NCBI GenBank assembly: GCA_945903925.1
Contig: CAMDPJ010000016.1
Coordinates: forward strand, 1 to 19,260
DNA from: Chryseobacterium gleum
GTDB lineage: Bacteria; Bacteroidota; Bacteroidia; Flavobacteriales_C; GCA-002722245
Length of the DNA: 19,260 nt
Direction of reading: 5' to 3'
Both the position numbers and the translations under genes were made by a program. Under the pieces are notes generated by a model, which had not been told where the DNA came from, searched no databases, and saw only the letters and a program-made list of their open reading frames with translations. Position 1 is the stretch's first letter. Every line of letters begins with the position of its first letter. This document shows, in pieces, positions 8,502 to 13,552 of this stretch.

Positions 8502-9053
8502 TTGGCATTTTTCGACGACATACGACTTAAAATAGGAGAATTGGCCTTTAAAACCATTCCTGCCTCCGAAAGGGAGATAGTGCCTGTTAGTTTTTCGCCA
8601 GGTAAAACCTGCGCAATTCTTTACCGCGCTTATGATGAAGAAGAAATAGATTTGGTGCGTAAGTTTGTGAAATATCTTAGAGATTACAGGCTTACAGCGC
8701 TGGCTTTGGGGTATTACGATACCTTGAAAATGCCCGAAGGTGTAAATCCTAAGCTAGAGTTTGATTACTTTACAAAAAAGGATTTAAATTTGTTGATGCA
8801 GCCCGGCGGTAAAACAGTGACTAATTTCATTGAAGAACCTTACGACATATTGATTGACACTAGTTTGGAGCCATTTTTTCCTTTCAAGTATATCGTTAAT
8901 CAATCAAAGGCAAAATTTAAGGTGGGCCGACAAGAATTAGCATACAGTAATCTTTTCGATTTGATGATTAAGATAGAAGAGGGGAAAGATTTAAAATATT
9001 TGCTGCGACATATAGACCATTATTTGAACATTATTAATAAAGAGACAATATGA
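8502..9053 (+). CDS. DUF6913-like protein, Bacteroidota dapA-linked hypothetical
   Basis: A 183-residue soluble protein without signal peptide or membrane segment. Its order (short helix, GKTCAILYRAYDEEEIDLVRKFVKYLRDY, then ALGYYD, FFTKKDLN-like and PYDILIDTS segments) resembles the Bacteroidota family DUF6913, which is typically encoded just before dapA. The function of the family is not known. The start is TTG at 8502: the frame is open upstream but contains no ATG, and the next ATG (MPEGV) would remove over 50 conserved-looking residues. The TGA stop overlaps the dapA ATG as ATGA, so translation of the two is probably coupled. I assign the family from memory of pattern and context, not from a search. 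Confidence 0.65.
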   Translation: MAFFDDIRLKIGELAFKTIPASEREIVPVSFSPGKTCAILYRAYDEEEIDLVRKFVKYLRDYRLTALALGYYDTLKMPEGVNPKLEFDYFTKKDLNLLMQPGGKTVTNFIEEPYDILIDTSLEPFFPFKYIVNQSKAKFKVGRQELAYSNLFDLMIKIEEGKDLKYLLRHIDHYLNIINKETI

Positions 9054-9916
9054 ATTTGAAAGGAACGGGAGTAGCGCTGATAACACCATTTACCACAGAA
9101 AATGAAGTAGATTATACGGCATTAGCTAAGATGGTGAATAAGGTGATTGAGGGAGGAGTGAATTATTTGGTGGTATTGGGTACAACGGGCGAATCGGTTG
9201 CACTTACAAAAGACGAAAAGAAAAAGGTAGTAGCTAAAGTGAAGGAAGTGAACGCAGGAAGATTACCTATTATGATTGGTATTGGCGGTAACAATACGGC
9301 TGAAATAGTTCATGAAATTGAAACAACAGATTTTACTGGAATAGCTTCTATATTGAGCGTATCGCCAGCTTATAATCGTCCGTCACAAGAAGGTATTTAC
9401 CAACATTATGCAGCCATTGCAAAAGCATCTCCACTTCCAGTGGTGTTGTACAATGTGCCAGCAAGAACAGGTAGTTCGGTAGCGGTTGAGACCTCATTAA
9501 GATTGGCGAAAGATTTTAAAAATATCATTGCTATGAAAGATGCTTCGGCAGGATTAGAGCAATGCAAAAGCTTGGTGAGCGGCGGTTTCGCTGTTACATC
9601 GGGCGACGATGCTTTGGCTTTAGATATGATTAAATTGGGTGCTGTTGGTTTGATTTCTGTGATTGCTAATGCTTATCCTAAAGAAGTAGTTGCTATTGTA
9701 AATGTAGCGATAGAAGGCGATTTCAACGCGGCTCAAGAAGCGCACAACCATTTGTTGCCTGTAATGAATGTTGCTTTTGATGATGGAAACCCATCAAGTA
9801 TCAAATATTTCATACACAAACAAGGATTGATTGAAAACACTTTGCGTTTGCCTTTGGTGCCTGTGAAGAAGGAAAGTGCAGAGAGAATTGAGAAGGTTTG
9901 GGAGAGCTTTAAATAA
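9050..9916 (+). CDS. dapA: 4-hydroxy-tetrahydrodipicolinate synthase
   Basis: A 288-residue class I aldolase of the DHDPS family, which condenses pyruvate with aspartate semialdehyde at the entry to diaminopimelate and lysine synthesis. The residues expected for DapA are present: GTTGES with T45 and T46, Y108 (SPAYNRP), Y134 and R139 in YNVPARTG, and the Schiff-base lysine K163 in IIAMKDASAG. R139 in the ARTG motif separates it from N-acetylneuraminate lyase and most keto-deoxy-gluconate aldolases, which lack this arginine. The length is normal. The ATG overlaps the stop of the preceding gene (ATGA). Accessory debris starts directly after its TAA, so its usual downstream neighbours in related genomes are separated or lost. 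Confidence 0.93.
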   Translation: MNLKGTGVALITPFTTENEVDYTALAKMVNKVIEGGVNYLVVLGTTGESVALTKDEKKKVVAKVKEVNAGRLPIMIGIGGNNTAEIVHEIETTDFTGIASILSVSPAYNRPSQEGIYQHYAAIAKASPLPVVLYNVPARTGSSVAVETSLRLAKDFKNIIAMKDASAGLEQCKSLVSGGFAVTSGDDALALDMIKLGAVGLISVIANAYPKEVVAIVNVAIEGDFNAAQEAHNHLLPVMNVAFDDGNPSSIKYFIHKQGLIENTLRLPLVPVKKESAERIEKVWESFK

Positions 9917-9992
9917 AATAACCACCGTCCCCATTTTTCTAACATTTAGCAAATATGGAAGACCAAAAAAAGAGAATAAATGAATGGAAAAG

Positions 9993-10046
9993 TTACGTCT
10001 GTCCCCTGTTTTTCATAAATATTTTATTTACGTCTGTCCCCTGTTT
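9993..10046 (+). repeat. two direct copies of a 19-bp REP-like sequence
   Basis: TTACGTCTGTCCCCTGTTT occurs at 9993-10011 and identically at 10028-10046, 35 bp apart. The core GTCTGTCCCC resembles sequences that flank RAYT (REP-associated tyrosine transposase) genes. A related ACCGTCC core occurs at 9924-9930 and 10108-10114 and in inverted form at 10832-10838. The adjacent transposase fragment supports the RAYT reading. Confidence 0.6.
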
Positions 10047-10048
10047 GT

Positions 10049-10096
10049 GGACAAGATATCTTTGAAGACGATGCAGACAGAGAAAAATACATGTGA
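10049..10096 (+). pseudogene. fragment of a RAYT / Y1-type transposase (Transposase_17 family)
   Basis: Directly after the second 19-bp repeat, one frame reads GQDIFEDDADREKYM and then TGA. This matches the early conserved block of REP-associated tyrosine transposases, where a HVxSRGN motif is followed by xxQxIFxDDxDRExFL. Neither the upstream HxSRGN segment nor any downstream HUH or catalytic-tyrosine segment is present, so this is a short relic of about 15 codons. It gives no active enzyme. The assignment rests on motif memory and proximity to REP-like repeats. Confidence 0.5.
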
Positions 10097-10155
10097 AGAT
10101 AATACCTACCGTCCGTATATATTTTGAGAGGAGCTATTGAGGAAGGGTTTCCTAT

Positions 10156-10485
10156 TTAATCAATATCCCATTCTGTGTTAACATTTCTAAGTTCTTGTCT
10201 ACCGTTGGATACTGCTAAAACTAATACCTTGTCAGGTAAATCAGTAGTTTCGTAAATAACTCTATAACCTTTGAAAATTACTTCACGCAGATGGCTTAAA
10301 TGTGTTCCCTCAAATTCAGGAATACTTCTACCTGTAAGCGGCTTAAAAGAAAGTTGTTGGTTAACTGATTGAACAAGATGCTTTACAAATCTTGTTGCAT
10401 AGAAAACAGAATCATTAGAAATATAAGTATGAATACTTTGTAGGTTTCTTGATGCTCTGTTAGTCCAAATTACTTCTGTTGCCAA
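10156..10485 (-). CDS. ParE/RelE-superfamily toxin of a type II toxin-antitoxin pair
   Basis: A 109-residue protein with the ParE/RelE layout: an N-terminal strand (EVIWTNRASRNLQSIHTYI), a helical hairpin, then PLTGRSIPEFEG and the core HLREVIFKGYRVIYE (about 65-79), typical of ParE-type toxins. A C-terminal strand (KVLVLAVSNGRQEL) closes the fold. ParE members poison gyrase and RelE members cut ribosome-bound mRNA; which applies here is not decidable. The start is TTG at 10483-10485, inside the end of the antitoxin gene (16-bp overlap), and no ATG or GTG offers an alternative; weak initiation coupled to antitoxin translation is usual for such pairs. The reading frame appears intact and full length. 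Confidence 0.85.
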   Translation of the reverse strand: MATEVIWTNRASRNLQSIHTYISNDSVFYATRFVKHLVQSVNQQLSFKPLTGRSIPEFEGTHLSHLREVIFKGYRVIYETTDLPDKVLVLAVSNGRQELRNVNTEWDID

Positions 10486-10664
10486 GAGTCAATTCTTTTT
10501 AATAAATCATCTGTTGAAATAACATTTCCAGCTTCTTTGTCTTTTAATCCATCTAAAGCCTGAGCAGCTAAATTAATCTTGTACATAATCTCTTCGGCTG
10601 AGCAGTTGACAGGCATACTGTTTAGTATTTCCAAAGACGCTTCTCTTATAGTTAGTGCATTCAT
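10470..10664 (-). CDS. small antitoxin-like partner of the ParE/RelE toxin
   Basis: I place the start at the ATG at 10664, giving 64 residues beginning MNALTIREASLEILNSMP. An earlier in-frame start at 10766 would add 34 residues rich in F, I and C that read like translated promoter sequence. The protein is acidic and helical (SAEEIMYKINLAAQALDGLKDKEAGNVISTDDLLKRIDSW). The pattern GLKDxExGxVISxDxxxxR is seen in short proteins found beside RelE/ParE toxins, where the last segment would wrap the toxin. No clear helix-turn-helix or ribbon-helix-helix motif is seen. It overlaps the toxin by 16 bp and a perfect TAnnTTTG box lies 5 bp before its ATG, which supports this start. Confidence 0.7.
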   Translation of the reverse strand: MNALTIREASLEILNSMPVNCSAEEIMYKINLAAQALDGLKDKEAGNVISTDDLLKRIDSWQQK

Positions 10665-10669
10665 AGCAA

Positions 10670-10677
10670 CAAATTTA
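10670..10677 (-). promoter_or_regulatory. -7 box of the toxin-antitoxin operon
   Basis: The minus strand reads TAAATTTG, a perfect TAnnTTTG, 5 bases before the antitoxin ATG, the same geometry as at the ABC exporter. No TTG lies at the right distance upstream, so the promoter is only half supported. Confidence 0.45.
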
Positions 10678-10787
10678 TGAATAAATATACAACATATAGA
10701 CGTGAAAAGAAAGAAAAAGTTTAAGTTAGTACCTGGTTCTTTGATAGGAGTTAAAACCACAAGCATCCATGATACCAGGCGTTATAA

Positions 10788-10907
10788 GGTATATGCCTCT
10801 CTCGTGAATCATTGAAACTCAAGGAAATTAGGGACGGTGCGTTTTATTTAGAAAGCACTTTTAGAACTCATTTCAAGACGGTAATTAAAAAAGGTTATCT
10901 GGAATAG
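10788..10907 (+). pseudogene. possible C-terminal relic of a winged-helix protein
   Basis: After a TAA at 10785-10787 one frame stays open to TAG (10905-10907) and contains CLSRESLKLKEI followed by STFRTHFKTVIKKGYLE. This loosely resembles the winged-helix tails of Fic and AlbA/AAA_4 proteins (LSREELMxxLGLKxRxxFRxxYLxPALEAGLIE). There is no start codon or upstream domain. The match is partial and may be chance. Confidence 0.2.
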
Positions 10908-11020
10908 CTTGTGCCGTGAATTAGTCTATAGAAACAGTTTATCTCCACACAGAACATCATATAACTAAGCGCCAACATTTGCCAGTATTGCAAAAATGTG
11001 GTATTTGTTGGAAATATCAT

Positions 11021-11050
11021 TATCGAATCTTATCGTATCGCAGAGTATCG
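11021..11050. repeat. cluster of four TATCG pentamers
   Basis: TATCG begins at 11021, 11031, 11036 and 11046, so start-to-start distances are 10, 5 and 10 bases. This near-helical spacing could be a protein-binding array or coincidence in AT-rich DNA. Confidence 0.35.
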
Positions 11051-11180
11051 ATTTATAATATAGTGACCTACAAACCTGAAGATCAATAGGCGGTTTCCGC
11101 TGAATAGAGAAAACTGGTAAATGAGTTGTAAAATAATTTAAATAATTTGGATGAATAGAAAAAAGGATATCACTTTTATA

Positions 11181-11199
11181 ATCGGATAAAATCGGATAA
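11181..11199. repeat. tandem ATCGGATAA pair
   Basis: ATCGGATAA occurs at 11181-11189 and 11191-11199, a 10-bp tandem period. The function is unknown. Confidence 0.4.
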
Positions 11200-11410
11200 C
11201 AAATGGATATGTCTGCAAAAATAGTAAGAAAATTGGATTTGGGATTTTGAAGTTCCAACAACTCACGCAACAGGTGGGTGTAATAGATAGCCTTTAAGGT
11301 AAATGGAAATCAGTTGAAAACAAAAAATGAATAATTAGGTAAGGTAATTTTTAATTGGAAAACACAGGTGGTATTTCATCTTAAGGCTTATGATCAATTT
11401 CATTGTTTTG

Positions 11411-11441
11411 TTTGATTTCACTTACACATATTGTATATTTG
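11411..11441 (+). promoter_or_regulatory. complete Bacteroidota promoter of the zeta-type module
   Basis: TTTG (11411-11414) is followed by exactly 19 bases and then TATATTTG (11434-11441), a perfect -33/-7 pair for the housekeeping sigma factor of Bacteroidota. The first ATG of the module lies 19 bases after the box, leaving a leader of about a dozen bases. Confidence 0.65.
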
Positions 11442-11460
11442 ATTAACTAAATCGCTTGCT

Positions 11461-11619
11461 ATGTTTGCTTTAATGGACGCAAAAAAGGAATCTGAAAGAA
11501 TCATAAATGTGGTTTCTGAAATTCTTATTGAAGAAAAGAAAAAACATGAGTCTAAGTTTAAAAACAGTGATGATAAAACCTTTCGCCCAGTGGTTTCTAT
11601 AGTATCTGATAATGTCTAA
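11461..11619 (+). CDS. small ORF before the zeta-like gene, likely antitoxin
   Basis: A 52-codon ORF reading MFALMDAKKESERIINVVSEILIEEKKKHESKF and ending SIVSDNV. It is charged and helical in its first 35 residues, as expected for a small antitoxin. It starts 19 bp after a perfect promoter, and its TAA (11617-11619) overlaps the ATG of the zeta-like gene (11612) by 8 bp, the arrangement of a translationally coupled antitoxin-toxin pair. No named family is recognised. The second in-frame ATG (M5) is an alternative start. The promoter and overlap are the main support. Confidence 0.55.
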   Translation: MFALMDAKKESERIINVVSEILIEEKKKHESKFKNSDDKTFRPVVSIVSDNV

Positions 11620-11899
11620 TAAGCATTTCATTGTTATTGCTGGTCCAAATGGAGCTGGTAAATCAACTACAAGTAAACGCATCCTAGAAGAGTTTGAAAG
11701 ATACATATCTACTGCATTTAAGTTGGGTAAAAATGTTGCCTACGAAACCAATTTACAAATCAATTCGCACTTCATTAGAAACAGTAAATTCAGAGAGTTA
11801 GGTTATACCACTACACTAATTTTCTTCTTAATCAACTCCCCAGATATTTGTGAACGAAGGGTAGCACTTAGAGTAAAAGATGGTGGCCACTTTAATTAA
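11612..11899 (+). pseudogene. zeta-toxin-family P-loop kinase, internally deleted and truncated
   Basis: A 95-residue product that begins as a normal zeta-like kinase: SNKHFIVIAGPNGAGKSTTSKRIL with Walker A GPNGAGKST (11-19). Zeta toxins phosphorylate UDP-N-acetylglucosamine or related substrates and are about 190-270 residues long. Directly after RILEEF the sequence jumps to ERYISTAFKLGKNVAYETN, a block that in relatives comes roughly 40 residues later; the skipped part holds the catalytic aspartate. The frame is kept through NVAYETN and the late block ERRVALRVKDGGH, then stops with FN and TAA, so the C-terminal third is missing. The product could still bind nucleotide but is unlikely to be a toxin. 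The deletion lies near 11690-11700. Missing segments are judged against remembered family sequences. Confidence 0.75.
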
Positions 11900-11914
11900 T
11901 TACCTGTAATCAAA

Positions 11915-13294
11915 TTGAACAACCACGAAGAACATACCGACCACCTCACTCTCCATCAATTATCGTTGCACATTAAAGATGCTATCGAAGGCAACTTCAT
12001 GCAGCAAATATGGGTGGTGGCGGAGATTGCTTCTTTAAATATGAATCAGAGCAGCGGACACTGTTACTTAGAGTTGGTGGAGAAAACCGAGAAGTCGGTG
12101 GTGGCTAAGATGCGCGCCAATATTTGGTCGTTTAAGTTGCAAAATATTCTCAATAAATTTTTTCAGGTAACGGGCAGTACATTGCAAGCAGGAATGAAAA
12201 CTTTGTTGCTGGCCGAAGTGCAATACCATCCTTTGTATGGCATTAGTTTAAACGTGATAGGTATTGATCCTTCGTATTCTTTGGGTGATTTGGCCCGACG
12301 AAAAAAAGAGGTGGAAGAACGTTTGGTGAAAGAAGGATTAATTTATAAAAATAAGGCATTAGAATTTCCTTTGGTGCCGCAGCGAATTGCCTTGATTTCA
12401 TCGGAAACAGCTGCTGGATATGAAGATTTCATGAATCAATTGCAGAATAATGTTTATGGCTATCATATTGATGTTAAAACATTTCAGGCTTTAATGCAAG
12501 GTGATAAAACAGCATCAAGCATCATTTCGGCACTACAAAAGATAGAAGCTAAAGCAGCGCAATTCGATATTGCTGTAATTGTAAGAGGGGGAGGGTCAAC
12601 GGTGGAATTAAGTGCTTTTGACGATTATGAGTTAGCTAAGGCGATTGCCAATTGTTCATTGCCTGTTGTAACGGGTATCGGCCACGAGCGCGACGAATCA
12701 ATTGCAGATATGGTGGCTCATCAAAAACTTAAAACACCCACGGCTGTGGCCGAATATATATTGATGAGTTTTCAGAGTTTTGATGAAATGCTGATTGATG
12801 CTAAGTCGAGATTGAAAGAATTACTAGCCGACCGATTACTAAAAGAAAATACTTTTATCAATGAAGCTTCTCATGTAATTACCAGAAAAAGTTTGGTCTT
12901 TATTCAAGATAAAAAAACAGAAATCAAATCCTTAAGCCGAGATGTGAATGAGTTTTCTGTGCGTTTGATGGAAAACAAAAAGCGTCATTTATCAGAAGCA
13001 AAAAAAGATATTGTGAACGATAGCATGAAGCTCTTGCGTGAAAAACAATTCGATGCTAAAGAGAATTTTAAATCGCTCGCAGTGGCCATGGCTAAGTTTG
13101 TTCAGCACAAGAAATTTGAGATGAAGGTGTTAGAGCAAAAAGTGAACTTACTAGACCCGGCAAAGGTGTTGGCACGAGGATATACGCTTTCTTATGCAGG
13201 TGGTAAAGTGGTGAAATCGGCAAAAGGATTACAATCCAATGAAGAGATAACTACCGTTTTTAAAGATGGTTATATAAAAAGTAAAATCATATAA
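11915..13294 (+). CDS. xseA: exodeoxyribonuclease VII large subunit
   Basis: A 459-residue XseA, of normal length. With XseB it degrades single-stranded DNA from both ends and limits damage during repair. The N-terminal OB-fold runs from about 12 to 115 (LTLHQLSLHIKDAI, IWVVAEIASL, SSGHCYLELVEK). The catalytic domain carries IALISSETAAGYEDF, VIVRGGGS (221-228) and TGIGHERDESIADMVAHQKLKTPTAVAEY (253-281), all family hallmarks. A long coiled-coil region and the final block LDPAKVLARGYTLSYAGGKVV follow. The start is TTG at 11915; the frame has no upstream ATG, and the next ATG (MQQIW) would cut into the OB-fold. The gene begins 15 bp after the truncated zeta gene, and no promoter of its own is apparent. 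One base separates it from xseB. Confidence 0.95.
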   Translation: MNNHEEHTDHLTLHQLSLHIKDAIEGNFMQQIWVVAEIASLNMNQSSGHCYLELVEKTEKSVVAKMRANIWSFKLQNILNKFFQVTGSTLQAGMKTLLLAEVQYHPLYGISLNVIGIDPSYSLGDLARRKKEVEERLVKEGLIYKNKALEFPLVPQRIALISSETAAGYEDFMNQLQNNVYGYHIDVKTFQALMQGDKTASSIISALQKIEAKAAQFDIAVIVRGGGSTVELSAFDDYELAKAIANCSLPVVTGIGHERDESIADMVAHQKLKTPTAVAEYILMSFQSFDEMLIDAKSRLKELLADRLLKENTFINEASHVITRKSLVFIQDKKTEIKSLSRDVNEFSVRLMENKKRHLSEAKKDIVNDSMKLLREKQFDAKENFKSLAVAMAKFVQHKKFEMKVLEQKVNLLDPAKVLARGYTLSYAGGKVVKSAKGLQSNEEITTVFKDGYIKSKII

Positions 13295-13295
13295 T

Positions 13296-13496
13296 ATGAG
13301 TAAAAAGAAAATAACCTATGCCGAATCTATTTTGGAGTTGGAGCAGATAGTGGCAAAAATTGAAGGCGAAGAAGTAGATGTGGATGAACTGGCCGAAAAT
13401 GTAAAAAAGGCTTTACAAATTATTAAAACCTGCAATCTTAAATTGAAGAATACCGAAGAGGAAGTAAACAAAATTTTAAAAGAGATGGAAGAGTAA
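13296..13496 (+). CDS. xseB: exodeoxyribonuclease VII small subunit
   Basis: A 66-residue, strongly helical protein (YAESILELEQIVAKIEGEEVDVDELAENVKKALQIIKTCNLKLKNTEEEVNKIL) matching the XseB pattern LExIVxxLExxxxxLdexxxxyexGxxLxxxCxxxLxxaexkv in length and layout. It is a regulatory coiled-coil subunit that binds XseA in several copies. The ATG lies one base after the xseA stop, so the two form an operon. The next gene begins 57 bp later with its own promoter. Confidence 0.93.
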   Translation: MSKKKITYAESILELEQIVAKIEGEEVDVDELAENVKKALQIIKTCNLKLKNTEEEVNKILKEMEE

Positions 13497-13518
13497 ACGA
13501 CTTAATGTTAAATTAATG

Positions 13519-13548
13519 TTGAGAGCTTGATATTCTTAATTAAATTCG
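13519..13548 (+). promoter_or_regulatory. Bacteroidota promoter of the antiporter, leaderless geometry
   Basis: TTG (13519-13521), exactly 19 bases, then TAAATTCG (13541-13548), one mismatch from TAnnTTTG. The ATG follows after only 4 bases, so transcription should start at or beside the start codon. Confidence 0.55.
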
Positions 13549-13552
13549 CGCC

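Larger units (their letters stand above)
10908..11410. other. about 500 bp without a supportable gene
   Basis: This AT-rich stretch lies between the toxin-antitoxin region and the zeta module. A minus-strand frame (TTG at 11268-11270 to 10965) is open for 101 codons but shows no family pattern apart from THLLRELLEL near its upstream edge, which faintly recalls IS66 transposases (AHLLREL). It also holds four TATCG pentamers (11021-11050) and a tandem ATCGGATAA pair (11181-11199). I regard it as eroded accessory DNA. Confidence 0.4.

Noticed and set aside
9955..10065. 36-codon plus-strand ORF MEDQKKRINEWKSYV...
   Set aside because: It runs through both 19-bp repeats and turns into unlikely sequence after residue 13. 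The first residues may be a gene start cut by the repeat, but this is too short to support.
10103..10159. Plus-strand frame YLPSVYILRGAIEEGFPI before the toxin stop
   Set aside because: It reads like a protein end but has no start, no recognised family and only about 18 residues.
10470..10766. 98-residue version of the antitoxin
   Set aside because: The extra 34 N-terminal residues are translated from the TAAATTTG promoter region and look non-coding; the ATG at 10664 fits better.
10965..11270. 101-codon minus-strand frame starting at TTG
   Set aside because: No family pattern, no promoter, low-complexity hydrophobic content; only THLLRELLEL faintly recalls IS66 transposases and the rest does not follow that family.
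9917..11460. CRISPR array or defence island
   Set aside because: The repeats are too few and not regularly spaced with spacers, and no Cas, restriction, CBASS or retron gene is present.
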